From: an uncultured Rhizobiaceae group bacterium
GTDB taxonomy: Bacteria > Pseudomonadota > Alphaproteobacteria > Rhizobiales > Rhizobiaceae
Length of the DNA stretch: 64,000 nucleotides
Assembly: GCA_947501445.1 (NCBI GenBank)
Contig: CANMVS010000010.1
Location: 62,001 to 126,000, forward strand
Direction: 5' to 3'
Of this stretch, positions 55,401 through 64,000 are shown piece by piece. The notes under the pieces were generated by a model, which had not been told where the DNA came from, ran no database searches, and worked only from the letters and a program-made list of their open reading frames with translations. Within the stretch, counting starts at the first letter, position 1; the number at the start of each line of letters is the position of its first letter. Made by a program: the position numbers and the translations under genes.

Positions 55401-56424
55401 GCCGCTGCTCAAGCGATTTGGACTCGCCAGCATTTGCATCCGTGTCCTGATCACTCCCCACGCTGGAAATGTTGAGTTGCTGACCATCTGCAATTAGCAA
55501 AAATTCAGGATTTGGTCCGGTATCAAGCGTTGCCTCACCGGAGATGACATAGGGGTCCTTCGCCGAGCCTGTTTCAAGCCTGTAGTCCTCAATGCGCAGC
55601 CGCTCATTATCCAGTTCGAATACACCCTGCGCTTTCGCATATAATGGCCGTCGACCGCGCTTTCCTTTGGCTGTCGGATCATTTTGCTGCATTTGGGGGT
55701 TGACCGCCTGGACAAGAAAACTGCCCTTATATTGCGGCTTCAGATCCTCAATCTGCGCATCACCTTCAAGCTCGATTGAAAACGGTTCATTTTCCGGCAT
55801 CAGTCGTGCGCGCAGACGGATGCTGCCATTCTCAAGCGGTGTACCGGCAATCAGCGAAAAACCACCTTTGTAGCCATTGAGTTCGGCATCACCATCCATC
55901 TGCCACGGGCCGGCAATCGACTTGGCAGACATTTTCATGTTCAAACGGTCAAGCAGGTGCTCGCGTCCGTTTTGATCGTCAACAATGAGTATGCGGGCAT
56001 CTGATACCCGGATGTTCTCCAGAACCAGAGATTTACCCGGAAGAGCCTTGTCACTTCGTAGCGCCCAATCCAGTTCTCCATCATCAGACAGGCGCACGGT
56101 TGCCACGGGCTTTTCAATCCGCATGTCGAAAATACGGATTTCACCACTTAAAAAAGGCGCAAGTTCCGCATCCATCGAAAAGGTTTCAATGGTCATCATG
56201 GGGGCGCCATCCTGCCCCTCACCCACAACGACATTGTCAAAGGTAACAGAGGGAAACGGCAACAGTCGGGCATCGGCCTCGCCCAGAACTTTCACCTTTT
56301 GACCCAGAATTCGGCCAGCTTCGCGTTCAAAATCCTGCCGATAACTGGACCAGTCGACAAAATACGGCCCTATCAGTGCTGCAAACAGCACCAATACCAA
56401 TAGCCCACCAAAAAACACGAACAA
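52471..56424 (-). CDS. AsmA-family envelope protein
   Basis: A very long protein (1317 residues). One N-terminal membrane segment (about 1-22), then Tyr-Phe-Val-Asp-Trp-Ser-Ser-Tyr-Arg and repeated beta-rich segments, and near residues 1060-1150 the AsmA C-terminal domain (Leu-Asp-Leu-Glu-Gly-Val). The last 200 residues hold a long Arg/Glu/Ala coiled coil (about 1170-1260) and a Pro-rich tail. AsmA-like proteins bridge inner and outer membranes, probably moving phospholipid. Starts with TTG; a CTG slightly upstream is possible. Convergent with the sspB operon. Confidence 0.9.
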   Translation of the reverse strand: MFVFFGGLLVLVLFAALIGPYFVDWSSYRQDFEREAGRILGQKVKVLGEADARLLPFPSVTFDNVVVGEGQDGAPMMTIETFSMDAELAPFLSGEIRIFDMRIEKPVATVRLSDDGELDWALRSDKALPGKSLVLENIRVSDARILIVDDQNGREHLLDRLNMKMSAKSIAGPWQMDGDAELNGYKGGFSLIAGTPLENGSIRLRARLMPENEPFSIELEGDAQIEDLKPQYKGSFLVQAVNPQMQQNDPTAKGKRGRRPLYAKAQGVFELDNERLRIEDYRLETGSAKDPYVISGEATLDTGPNPEFLLIADGQQLNISSVGSDQDTDANAGESKSLEQRLATLRSLVSWAPVPQMPGRVSMALPAIVTGDTTIRDVLIEARPDGRYWKVERLEAKFPGRTQFLATGQLGVGSSFGFSGEVIVASNQPSGFASWLTDSVDPAIRKLEAAGLSAKVDLSTQLQRFDQLEIAVGSAQLKGRLERVVPIQGRPSLSLQLDGDEVDADALRAFAGLIVGDGHENRLADHDISARLSADTFLMSGVLAKDADLSLRLKGGTLDIDRLTVNDLSGASISGVGRLENIFDAPIGEVDMSVMVEQSGPLLTLVSKLGGEHPVLDHLRDNARLFGETNIDVETRLSPASDGKTTLKTRLRGRSGGSRFDVEVERQDAMAPISDSQISLTADVSNNTPRNLLGQMAIGSLPIDLDGPATVDIRLEGVPSTEMGFSFAYDAPDTKASARGSGWQDVDRQLQGNFRLNLTSDDLTTYLPMNGINLVDLGFSLPVAFESDIETDTDTYKLTTLSGKVGDTTFSGNVTIQRGAGKKAASGSLSLSEIDMAWIAETMLGSGTVLSGGPGWSGAEFLQPLQGDLDLDLDIRAQTAGLYFGPDATDWSGKLVLNDNEFQWRNLSAEWLGGRLEGNATLANRGASGLLSGQIQILDADLGSVMWKRDGFPVASGNFNLSASVEGTGKSMRAMIASLTGSGILETRGLDLEGVENESLALILDGADEDGFEVGGDNVAKLTDRVISNGSFFADEATVPFTIAAGTLRMPNVVLTDNAATLRGGVRINLVDEAINARFDVEFDPEDEALTGAAPALSIAFLGPLADPDRSLDVAELSNFLSLRAYERERRRVEILQAVVLENQRMRRESLLAKVQERNRREAAEERKRLEAERAALQKAREEQAERERIAAIEAERLAAAEARRLIIEAQQKAAEAARLEQLIQDQQRAAQAYADKLLRERLLARPEQDDLHLKIEDALRRVIQQSGGGGSANPLAEQRVNDLGAAQRVVVPPIPAERGVQTGERLPELKFDTLNN

Positions 56425-56627
56425 TCGGATCAGGGTACAGAACCTCTACTACGCATAAACAATCTATCTGGGTGCAGTACAATCAGGCCCGATCAATGCA
56501 ATTCACAGTCCGGTCTGCCGCAGCCTATTGTATTCTATACAGTGAATTCGCTTCCGTCATGACAAAATCCGAACACTATGGTCAATTTTGCATAATGCGG
56601 CACCACTTACCCCATTCTCAGTGTAAC

Positions 56628-58040
56628 CTAATCAAGTGAGAATATTTTTCCCGGGTTCATGATATTATCGGGATCCAACGCTGTCTTGATTAATCGCATC
56701 TGCTCAATCCCGCCGCCATACTCATTGACAAGCGCTGTCTTTTTTCCCTGGCCAATACCGTGCTCGCCCGTGCAGGTCCCGTCCATTTCGACAGCCCTGG
56801 CATTCAACCGGTTCATGAAACTCTCGGCGTTTTCTATTTCCTGCGCATTTGTCTGGTCGATCAAAATCAGAACGTGAAAATTCCCGTCACCGACGTGGCC
56901 GACAATAGGTGCGATGAGCCCGTTGCGGTCTATGTCTTCCTGTGTTTCGCGAATGCATTGCGCAAGACGGCTGATCGGCACACACACATCAGTGGAAATG
57001 CCCTGGGCACCAGGGCGCAATTGCAGTCCGGCCCAATAGGCGTCGTGCCTGGCCTTCCACAATTTGTTGCGCACCTCCTGTTCGGTTGCCCAGATAAAAT
57101 CGGCACCACCAAATTCGGCTGCAATTTCACCAAAAAGTTCTGCCTGCTCTGCTGCATAAGCTTCCGTTCCGTGAAACTCCACAAAAAGGGCTGGTGTTTC
57201 CGGGTAATCCAAACCCGAATAGGCGTTCGTTGCGCGCATCGACAAGGCGTCAAGCAGCTCGATACGTGCAACAGGTATACCCATTTGAATAGTCATGATT
57301 ACGGCGTTGACGGCATCATCCACTGTCGCGAACGGACAAACACCGGCAGTGATACCGGCCGGAATTCCAAAAAGCCGCAGTGTAATAGATGTCAAAATGC
57401 CCAGCGTTCCTTCAGAACCTACAAGCAAGCGTGTCAGGTCATAGCCAGCCGACGACTTGCGTGCCCTGGTTCCAGTTTTGATTTCCTGTCCGTTCGCGGT
57501 CACGGCCGTCACCGACAATACGTTGTCCTTCATGGTGCCATAACGCACCGCATTTGTACCGGAAGCCCGTGTTGACGCCATGCCGCCGATAGAGGCATTG
57601 GCACCCGGATCTATGGGAAAAAACAAACCCGTATCGCGAAGATAGGTATTGAGGTCCTCGCGCGTCACGCCGGGCTCAACGACGCAGTCCAGATCTTCCG
57701 CATTGACCTGCAAAATCCGGTTCATGCCAATTGTATCAATGCTGACGCCACCATTTGGTGCATTGACCTGGCCTTCCAGTGACGTTCCCGCACCAAAGGG
57801 AATGACAGGCACCTTATGGGCAGCGCAAATCCGGACAATTTCAGCAACTTCATCGCCATTTTCAGGAAACACCACTGCGTCGGGCAGTTGGGACGGAATA
57901 TATGTCGTCGTATGGGCATGTTGCTGACGAAGGGCCTCGGTGGTTGCCAGACGCTCACCAAATCTTTGTTTCAAAATTCCTATTGCCGTGGCAATACCAT
58001 CCTCATTTCGCCAACCGGCAACAACATCAGACAATCCCAT
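56628..58040 (-). CDS. FAD-linked oxidase, GlcD/D-lactate dehydrogenase type
   Basis: A 470-residue flavoprotein with the FAD_binding_4 domain: Val-Ile-Pro-Phe-Gly-Ala-Gly-Thr-Ser-Leu-Glu-Gly near residue 79, Asp-Pro-Gly-Ala-Asn-Ala-Ser-Ile-Gly-Gly-Met-Ala near 143. The C-terminal oxidase domain has Gly-His-Val-Gly-Asp-Gly-Asn-Phe-His near 385 and Gly-Glu-His-Gly-Ile-Gly near 427. It should oxidise a 2-hydroxy acid such as D-lactate or glycolate. No partner glcE/glcF adjoins it. Which acid cannot be told. Confidence 0.93.
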   Translation of the reverse strand: MGLSDVVAGWRNEDGIATAIGILKQRFGERLATTEALRQQHAHTTTYIPSQLPDAVVFPENGDEVAEIVRICAAHKVPVIPFGAGTSLEGQVNAPNGGVSIDTIGMNRILQVNAEDLDCVVEPGVTREDLNTYLRDTGLFFPIDPGANASIGGMASTRASGTNAVRYGTMKDNVLSVTAVTANGQEIKTGTRARKSSAGYDLTRLLVGSEGTLGILTSITLRLFGIPAGITAGVCPFATVDDAVNAVIMTIQMGIPVARIELLDALSMRATNAYSGLDYPETPALFVEFHGTEAYAAEQAELFGEIAAEFGGADFIWATEQEVRNKLWKARHDAYWAGLQLRPGAQGISTDVCVPISRLAQCIRETQEDIDRNGLIAPIVGHVGDGNFHVLILIDQTNAQEIENAESFMNRLNARAVEMDGTCTGEHGIGQGKKTALVNEYGGGIEQMRLIKTALDPDNIMNPGKIFSLD

Positions 58041-58152
58041 CTATTCAGGTCTCCTTTAACAATTGCGTGCAGGATGCCTCTTGTGGCCTTGAATTGAAAG
58101 CGTAATGTGCGATCAATGCCATCCTATATGAACTGCGTCACGGAGATCAGAC

Positions 58153-58632
58153 ATGACCCACACAGCGCCGTTTGTGGCGCCAGCAGCATCGATCGAACCG
58201 GCCTGGATCGATTACAACGGACACATGAACATGGCATATTACAACGTGCTATTTGATCGTGGAGCAGACAGTGCGTTCGAAACCATTGGATTGAGCGAAG
58301 CCTATGTCAAACAGGCGGGTTTCAGTTTTTTCGTCGCTGAGGTTCATGTGTGCTACCTGCGCGAACTGCATTTGGGCGATCAGGTAAAGGCCAGTTTTCA
58401 ACTGATCGACCATGACCAAAAGCGCCTGCATGTTTACCAGGAATTGCGACACATTGACGGGTGGGTGGCCGCGACATCCGAAACACTTTATCTGCATATT
58501 GACGCTTCCGGGCCAAAGGTCGCTCCCATTCCCGATGAAATGGCGAAAGCAATCAGATCAATGCAACTGGCCCATGCATCACTTGACCGGCCCCAGCGCA
58601 TTGGCCGGTCCATAAAAATAAAACACGGTTAA
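58153..58632 (+). CDS. Acyl-CoA thioesterase-like hotdog protein
   Basis: A 159-residue 4HBT-family protein with Trp-Ile-Asp-Tyr-Asn-Gly-His-Met-Asn-Met-Ala-Tyr-Tyr (catalytic region) near 20, and a Ala-Glu-Val-His-Val-Cys-Tyr-Leu-Arg-Glu strand near 63. Three bases before the ClC gene, so co-transcribed. Similar to thioesterases linked with carnitine metabolism; here no such genes are near. Confidence 0.88.
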   Translation: MTHTAPFVAPAASIEPAWIDYNGHMNMAYYNVLFDRGADSAFETIGLSEAYVKQAGFSFFVAEVHVCYLRELHLGDQVKASFQLIDHDQKRLHVYQELRHIDGWVAATSETLYLHIDASGPKVAPIPDEMAKAIRSMQLAHASLDRPQRIGRSIKIKHG

Positions 58633-58635
58633 GCG

Positions 58636-60273
58636 ATGGTGCCCGATTTCATCAAATCACTGCCCACACAAGTCGCCCAATGGGTAGCGCCCAATATTCG
58701 CGCCTATCTGGGCGAACGACAGCCAAGACTTTGGTTATTGTCGCTCGTCATCAGTCTTGTGGTGACCGTCGCCGCCATTCTGTTTCGCGAACTGATTGGC
58801 GCTGTTCAGCTGCTTTGGTTGAAAAATGGAACCGAACGTATCGTTTCAGCTGCACGGGACGTTGAATGGTATTACATTTTTCTGGCACCCATCATTGGCG
58901 GATTAATCGTCGGCATCCTGCTGCAGACACTGATGCCGCAGCGAAGAACCCTTTCTGTTGCCGACGTGATCGAGGCAAGAGCGGTCACCGGCAGAAAGCT
59001 CGGCCTGCGCGATGGTTTGCTTTCCGCACTCATTACCGCCGTCTCACTTGGATCAGGTGCAAGCGCTGGACGAGAGGGACCTATGATCCACCTGGGTGCA
59101 ACCCTTGCCAATAGCGCTGCCAGGCGATCCGGATTGCCGGAATGGTCCAAGCGCACATTGCTGGGTGCCGGAGTTGCTGCCGCCATATCCGCCAGCTTCA
59201 ATGCGCCTGTTGCCGGTGTCCTTTTTGCCCATGAAGTTATTCTGGGACATTTTGCGCTTCGCGCATTTGTGCCAATCGTCATTGCATCCAGCGGAGCGGC
59301 CATCATATCACGGGCCTGGTTTGGAGAAACCGCGGCCTTTGTAATACCGGATTATCACATTGCCTCCTATTGGGAGTTTCCGGCGTTTGCACTGCTGGGC
59401 CTGGTATCGGCCATTGTTGCAATCGCCTTTCAGTTTTCCCTGTTTTCCGGGGATTTTCTGGCACGAAAAATAACGATGCCACTGTGGCTGCGCCCGGTAC
59501 TCGGCGGTATAGCCATTGGCGGCATGGGTGTCTTTCTTCCGCACGTACTTGGTGTCGGTTACGAGGCGACTGATATGGCACTTCAGGGGCATCTGCCCCT
59601 CGTGCTGATGCTCGTATTGATTGTTGCCAAGACACTCGCCACAACGATTACATTGGCCTCACGCTTTGGTGGCGGTGTGTTCTCACCAGCCCTTTATCTT
59701 GGCGCAATGTCAGGCGGTGCATTCGGCATTGTGGCCGCCAATGTATTGCCCAATCTTGCATCAAGCCCCGCACTCTATTCCATTCTTGGAATGGGCGCTG
59801 TGGCAGGGGCCGTGCTCGGCGCACCCATATCAACGACGCTGATTGTTTTCGAACTGACCGGCGGCTATGAATTGTCCATTGCCCTGCTGTTGACGGTGGC
59901 CATCGCTCACGGCATCAATCAGGCCATTCACGGTCGATCCTACTTTCAGTGGCAGCTTGAGATGCGCGGCCTGTTTGTACAGGCCGGTCCGCACCGGGCA
60001 GTTGTAAGCAACGCCAAAGTGATGGATTTCATGACAATGCTGAAACCAGATGAGGATTCCGGATTTCATGAACCGAAAGACGATGAACCGTTCCTGCGTC
60101 CTACAGACACATTGGAGACGGCACTCAGGGTTTTCGACTCAGGCGGTCACCCCAAATTGCCGGTCATTCATGAATCAGATGGCACAACCATCATTGGCTG
60201 GGCGGAGCAGGTAAAAGCTCTTGCCTATTTCAACAGGAAACTGATTGACGCTTCTGAAGAAGAGCACCGTTAG
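58636..60273 (+). CDS. ClC-family chloride channel or antiporter with CBS pair remnant
   Basis: A 545-residue membrane protein. Seen: Gly-Ser-Gly-Ala-Ser-Ala-Gly-Arg-Glu-Gly-Pro (with the gating Glu) near residue 138, the Pro-Val-Ala-Gly-Val-Leu-Phe-Ala segment near 188, Gly-Gly-Gly-Val-Phe-Ser-Pro-Ala near 344. The C-terminal about 70 residues hold a CBS-like unit. The gating Glu hints at proton-coupled exchange, since some channels lack it. Follows the thioesterase gene. Confidence 0.93.
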   Translation: MVPDFIKSLPTQVAQWVAPNIRAYLGERQPRLWLLSLVISLVVTVAAILFRELIGAVQLLWLKNGTERIVSAARDVEWYYIFLAPIIGGLIVGILLQTLMPQRRTLSVADVIEARAVTGRKLGLRDGLLSALITAVSLGSGASAGREGPMIHLGATLANSAARRSGLPEWSKRTLLGAGVAAAISASFNAPVAGVLFAHEVILGHFALRAFVPIVIASSGAAIISRAWFGETAAFVIPDYHIASYWEFPAFALLGLVSAIVAIAFQFSLFSGDFLARKITMPLWLRPVLGGIAIGGMGVFLPHVLGVGYEATDMALQGHLPLVLMLVLIVAKTLATTITLASRFGGGVFSPALYLGAMSGGAFGIVAANVLPNLASSPALYSILGMGAVAGAVLGAPISTTLIVFELTGGYELSIALLLTVAIAHGINQAIHGRSYFQWQLEMRGLFVQAGPHRAVVSNAKVMDFMTMLKPDEDSGFHEPKDDEPFLRPTDTLETALRVFDSGGHPKLPVIHESDGTTIIGWAEQVKALAYFNRKLIDASEEEHR

Positions 60274-60279
60274 AGTAAT

Positions 60280-60308
60280 TCAGGTTTAGTCGGTGCGGCT
60301 AAACCTGA
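60280..60308 (+). repeat. Single hairpin related to the dispersed repeat
   Basis: TCAGGTTTAG/CTAAACCTGA, right after the ClC stop. It matches the first hairpin of the dispersed repeat, with a paired change in both arms (TTTTG/CAAAA to TTTAG/CTAAA) that keeps the stem. The second half of the repeat is absent. Confidence 0.6.
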
Positions 60309-60505
60309 TCGATTGAACGGCCAAAGCCTCAACGGATTGCACTATTGAATCACATACTGAAATTCAAGTATCCGGCATCAATATTTTCACACATACAAAT
60401 AATAATCCACTGAATACTCAATATTCTTTACATGTATTTACCATTAATGTATGTAAGTAAGATAATATTTACACTATATTGCAAATTTACTTAATGGAGG
60501 ACTAC

Positions 60506-60895
60506 ATGAAACCCCGAAATTTTGCACTTGCGGCTGGCATCACCGGCATGGCGATTGCAGTAAGCAGCTTTGCCCTGGCGCAAAGCCAGCTTCTGAATAC
60601 AGGCACCGTCACTCAACGCACCTTTGCGATACCCGCAACGGGCATACCGGCAAACCTGGTGCCCATGATTGTTTATGTGCCAGCACAGTCAATGCACAGC
60701 GCTGAACCAGACCAGGCAGCGTCCAAACCTCCAGCCCACAAAGTCAAAGCCATTGCCCAAGGGAAAAATCCAACCAAGTGTCTGATAGGAAGCGTATCAG
60801 CGCTGACGCAAGACGCCTCTGACTGCCAGCGTGTTGGCGGCAAACTGGCAGATAAAAATGCCAACTTTGCAAGCGGCATGCATAATTACAAATAG
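60506..60895 (+). CDS. Small secreted protein, unrecognised
   Basis: A 129-residue protein with a signal peptide (about 1-26, ending Ala-Leu-Ala-Gln). The mature part has a Thr/Pro-rich start, a Lys/Ala stretch near 75-90, and two Cys (Lys-Cys-Leu and Asp-Cys-Gln) that could pair. GGAGG lies five bases before the ATG at 60506, which fixes the start. The upstream region is AT-rich. No family recognised. Confidence 0.7.
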   Translation: MKPRNFALAAGITGMAIAVSSFALAQSQLLNTGTVTQRTFAIPATGIPANLVPMIVYVPAQSMHSAEPDQAASKPPAHKVKAIAQGKNPTKCLIGSVSALTQDASDCQRVGGKLADKNANFASGMHNYK

Positions 60896-60982
60896 ATATC
60901 CCAACCTCAAGCCGCCCATACAAACGTCTGTTTTGCACAGGTTGGGCACCGCCTCTTTTTTGGCGTAGGTGGTGCAACTCTA

Positions 60983-61015
60983 CAGGCTCAGGTGTTTCAT
61001 AATCACCTGAGCCTG
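60983..61015. terminator. Strong hairpin after the small secreted gene
   Basis: Perfect 12-base stem CAGGCTCAGGTG/CACCTGAGCCTG with a nine-base loop. It lacks a T-run, so it may be a pause or RNA-stability hairpin. It also precedes the kinase-like gene by about 50 bases. Confidence 0.6.
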
Positions 61016-61062
61016 TTGCGCCGACAGCCATGATCGCCTAACAGAGGCAAAAAGAGGGTGCA

Positions 61063-62115
61063 ATGGCGCAATTCATTTCAGATACGGTGTTCAAGCGTGA
61101 CGTTTTTTCCGAAACGCGCGCCGGACATTTTGACGACCAGCCTGATCAGCGGGTTGCGCGCCGCATTGTCACCGCCTCACCGCTGTGGTCCCGCCCGATT
61201 GCCTGGTATCTTGCAAAACGGGAAATTCGAGCCCTGCGGTCCGTTGCAGGTATTGAAGGAACGCCGGACATTATCAAAGTCGATGCGGATGGCCTGTTTC
61301 GCAACTGGACTGATGGAACGCCGCTTCATCTTGCACGCCCTGCCCACGCCGAATGGTACACTGATGCAAAACGGCTGCTGCGCGACATGCGTCGGCGCGG
61401 TATTACCCATAATGATCTGGCCAAGCCTCAAAACTGGTTGATGCTGCCCGATGGCAAGGCTGCGGTCATCGATTTTCAGCTTGCTTCCTGCCATCGCCGC
61501 CGCGGCCGCCTCTACATGCTGATGGCCTATGAGGACCTTCGCCACTGCCTTAAACAAAAGCGTGCCTTTGCACCGGATCTGATGACGGCCACTGAAAGGC
61601 GCATTCTGGCACGCAAATCCCTGCCCTCGCGCATTTGGATGGCCAGCGGCAAGAAACTGTATAATCTGGTGACACGGGGCATCTTCTCCTGGTCCGACGG
61701 AGAAGGAACCGGCGATCGCATTGATCGCGAGGGCCCCGCCATCAATCAGGCCCTTGGCGAGAACGACAGCGTTCTTGGCGCTGCGCTCGCCCTTTATCCC
61801 CTGCCACGCAAGGGTGTTGGAATCTATGCCTTCGTCGAAACCACCGCGACATCGCTTGATATTGCCGCCATGAACAACGCTGTTCATGCGATCGACAAAG
61901 AAGCACATATCGACCTTGCACAACCCGTCAGCGCCTTGCCGAAAAGACCGGACGGCACTGTACGCGATGATATTCTCAGGCTCATTGCCATGAACCAGAT
62001 AACCGAACTGGACGATGTGCTGCAACGCGAACCGGATCTGGCGGCAATTGTTCGACCCATCGTGGATGGGCGATTGAACTGGACGGATCGTCGTATTTCA
62101 CGGCTGGAGAAATAG
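61063..62115 (+). CDS. Kinase-like protein with a possible ANL-type C-terminal tail
   Basis: A 350-residue protein. The middle has the kinase catalytic block Gly-Ile-Thr-His-Asn-Asp-Leu-Ala-Lys-Pro-Gln-Asn near residue 112 and Val-Ile-Asp-Phe-Gln-Leu-Ala near 136, as in RIO/KDO-kinase-like phosphotransferases. The glycine-rich loop is not obvious. From about residue 225 the text recalls the C-terminal domain of AMP-forming acyl-CoA synthetases: Gly-Ile-Tyr-Ala-Phe-Val-Glu, then Leu-Pro-Lys-Arg-Pro-Asp-Gly-Thr-Val-Arg-Asp-Asp-Ile-Leu-Arg. AGAGGG precedes the ATG. Substrate unknown. Confidence 0.75.
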   Translation: MAQFISDTVFKRDVFSETRAGHFDDQPDQRVARRIVTASPLWSRPIAWYLAKREIRALRSVAGIEGTPDIIKVDADGLFRNWTDGTPLHLARPAHAEWYTDAKRLLRDMRRRGITHNDLAKPQNWLMLPDGKAAVIDFQLASCHRRRGRLYMLMAYEDLRHCLKQKRAFAPDLMTATERRILARKSLPSRIWMASGKKLYNLVTRGIFSWSDGEGTGDRIDREGPAINQALGENDSVLGAALALYPLPRKGVGIYAFVETTATSLDIAAMNNAVHAIDKEAHIDLAQPVSALPKRPDGTVRDDILRLIAMNQITELDDVLQREPDLAAIVRPIVDGRLNWTDRRISRLEK

Positions 62116-62268
62116 CACCCGCTGGACGCCTGCCAGTGCAGTAAATGCCGGATGTATATGCGCACGAATGCGGTGTCGGGCTACGGGTTGAACGATTCAT
62201 GAACAAAAGTCGCAATTGAAGTCCATTGGTTGCTGGCCTTTCCCAGCCGAATCACTACATTGGAAGCC

Positions 62269-64000
62269 ATGATCGACCAGGATGATGACATTCCGTTCTT
62301 CGGAGACAATGAAGAACAAATCAGACCAGCCGCTGCACCCAGTGGCATGGCAGCACGCGCCATGGCGGCTCGCAATCGCCAAAACAGCGCGCCGGCCTAT
62401 CTGGACGGGTTAAATCCGGAACAAACACGTGCTGTTGAGACAATTGACGGCCCTGTGCTCGTGCTGGCTGGCGCAGGAACGGGAAAAACACGGGTTTTGA
62501 CAACCCGTATTGCGCATATTCTTGCCATGGGGAAAGCTTTCCCCAGTCAGATCCTATCGGTAACCTTTACCAATAAAGCTGCGCGCGAGATGAAGCAGCG
62601 TATCGGCATTCTGGTCGGCGGTGCTGTTGAGGGCATGCCATGGCTTGGAACTTTCCATTCAATTGGTGTCAAATTACTCCGACGCCACGCCGAATTGGTT
62701 GGGCTGCGTTCCGATTTCACCATTCTGGATACCGACGACCAGATCCGCTTGCTCAAGCAACTCATTCAGGCAGAGGGTCTTGATGACAAGCGCTGGCCTG
62801 CCCGCCAGTTCGCCATGATGATTGATGGCTGGAAAAACAAGGGCTTTGGGCCTGTCGATATTCCCGAAGGCGATGCCAGAGCCTTTGCCAATGGCAAGGG
62901 ACGGGAGCTTTATGAAGCCTATCAGAACCGGTTAAAGACCCTCAACGCCTGCGATTTTGGCGATCTGCTTTGCCATCCGATACGGATTTTTCGCAACCAT
63001 CCCGATGTCCTCAAAGAGTACCACAAAAAGTTTCGCTACATTCTTGTCGATGAGTATCAGGATACCAACACGGCTCAATATATGTGGCTGCGGCTGATCG
63101 CCCAGGGCTCACACAACGTATGCTGTGTGGGCGATGATGACCAATCGATCTACGGCTGGCGCGGCGCCGAGGTTGATAACATCCTGCGTTTTGAGAAAGA
63201 TTTTCCGGGCGCCGTTGTCATCCGTCTGGAACGCAACTATCGCTCCACAGCCCATATATTGGGTGCTGCGGCTCATCTGATCTCTCACAATGAAGGGCGT
63301 CTGGGCAAAACGCTCTATACGGAAAAAGACGATGATGATGATGAAAAGGTCATCGTACATGCCGCCTGGGATTCAGAGGAAGAGGCCCGTGCCGTTGGCG
63401 AAGAAATAGAACAGTCTCAAAGGCGCGGTCACAAGCTCAATGATATGGCCATTCTCGTTCGCGCCTCTTTTCAAATGCGTGAGTTCGAAGACCGTTTCGT
63501 CACATTGGGTCTGAATTACCGGGTAATTGGCGGTCCGCGTTTTTACGAGCGGTTGGAAATTCGCGATGCCATGGCCTACTTCCGCGTCGTATGCCAACCG
63601 GCAGATGATCTTGCTTTCGAGCGCATCGTCAATACACCCAAACGCGGTCTTGGCGAGGCAGCAGTGCGTCAGGTTCATGACTATGCCCGTGCACGCAATA
63701 TACCGATGCTCAAGGCGGCATCTGATCTGGTCATGACGGAAGAAATGAAACCCCGTCCGCGCAAATCGCTGACTGATGTGGTGGAAAATTTCAATCGCTG
63801 GTCTTCGCTGCTTGAAAACACCCCACATACCGAAATTGCTGAACAGATTCTTGAGGAAAGTGGCTACACGACAATGTGGCAGAACGACCGCTCGGCAGAT
63901 GCTCCAGGTCGCCTCGACAATTTGAAAGAGCTGATCCGATCCATGGAGGATTTCGAATCCATGCGGGGCTTTCTCGAGCACGTGAGTCTGGTCATGGATG
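62269..64000 (+). CDS. uvrD: DNA helicase II, 5' part (runs off the window)
   Basis: 577 codons of an SF1 helicase. After a 45-residue variable start: Gly-Ala-Gly-Thr-Gly-Lys-Thr (motif I), Thr-Phe-Thr-Asn-Lys-Ala-Ala (Ia), Gly-Thr-Phe-His-Ser, Val-Asp-Glu-Tyr-Gln-Asp-Thr (II), Gly-Asp-Asp-Asp-Gln-Ser-Ile-Tyr (III), and Asn-Tyr-Arg-Ser (IV). UvrD unwinds DNA in nucleotide excision and mismatch repair. ATG at 62269 follows TTGGAAGCC. The remaining motifs lie past 64000. Confidence 0.95.
   Translation, partial: MIDQDDDIPFFGDNEEQIRPAAAPSGMAARAMAARNRQNSAPAYLDGLNPEQTRAVETIDGPVLVLAGAGTGKTRVLTTRIAHILAMGKAFPSQILSVTFTNKAAREMKQRIGILVGGAVEGMPWLGTFHSIGVKLLRRHAELVGLRSDFTILDTDDQIRLLKQLIQAEGLDDKRWPARQFAMMIDGWKNKGFGPVDIPEGDARAFANGKGRELYEAYQNRLKTLNACDFGDLLCHPIRIFRNHPDVLKEYHKKFRYILVDEYQDTNTAQYMWLRLIAQGSHNVCCVGDDDQSIYGWRGAEVDNILRFEKDFPGAVVIRLERNYRSTAHILGAAAHLISHNEGRLGKTLYTEKDDDDDEKVIVHAAWDSEEEARAVGEEIEQSQRRGHKLNDMAILVRASFQMREFEDRFVTLGLNYRVIGGPRFYERLEIRDAMAYFRVVCQPADDLAFERIVNTPKRGLGEAAVRQVHDYARARNIPMLKAASDLVMTEEMKPRPRKSLTDVVENFNRWSSLLENTPHTEIAEQILEESGYTTMWQNDRSADAPGRLDNLKELIRSMEDFESMRGFLEHVSLVMD

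Overview
The window looks like the chromosome of an alphaproteobacterium of the Hyphomicrobiales (Rhizobiales). The evidence is a BA14K-type secreted protein, a circularly permuted two-piece tmRNA, the alphaproteobacterial SspB adaptor with its DUF4169 and ribbon-helix-helix partners, a degP/DUF2065/hflC/hflK/folA/thyA block, DUF2853 and a long AsmA-like protein. By eye the GC content is close to half, which is low for the order. Genus cannot be fixed from the sequence alone.

Bases 1 to about 11780 are an accessory, decaying region. They hold a broken IS66-family element with two related 39-base hairpin insertions, a four-gene operon of three different secreted chymotrypsin-fold proteases and a lipoprotein, a decayed partial duplication of that locus, an IS5-family remnant, a dead phage tail gene and two small secreted proteins. 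The region ends at the 3' end of a tRNA-Lys(CTT) gene, the usual place for island integration.

Bases 11783 to 29500 return to housekeeping and metabolic genes: PhzF-like isomerase, an EEP nuclease, BA14K, MarR, ilvC with a TetR regulator, pdxJ, a RecD-like helicase, a cobalt-type nitrile hydratase operon, an aldo/keto reductase with a divergent LysR regulator, and ilvB - EamA exporter - ilvN. The ilvB operon has a readable attenuator: promoter, a branched-chain-rich leader peptide that starts at or near the transcription start, and a terminator before ilvB.

Bases 29500 to 42240 hold a HerA-like ATPase, an ABC exporter whose permease has an in-frame TGA, an unrecognised secreted protein, and a catabolic cluster: a TRAP transporter facing a MocR regulator that is followed by epoxide hydrolase and aldehyde dehydrogenase genes.

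Bases 42240 to 64000 are mostly core genes: miaA, serB, a GNAT acetyltransferase, degP, DUF2065, hflC, hflK, folA, thyA, DUF2853, tmRNA, sspB operon, AsmA, an FAD-linked oxidase, a thioesterase, a ClC channel, a kinase-like protein with a possible ANL-type tail, and the 5' part of uvrD. A roughly 100-base double-hairpin repeat occurs in several intergenic gaps, often between convergent genes.
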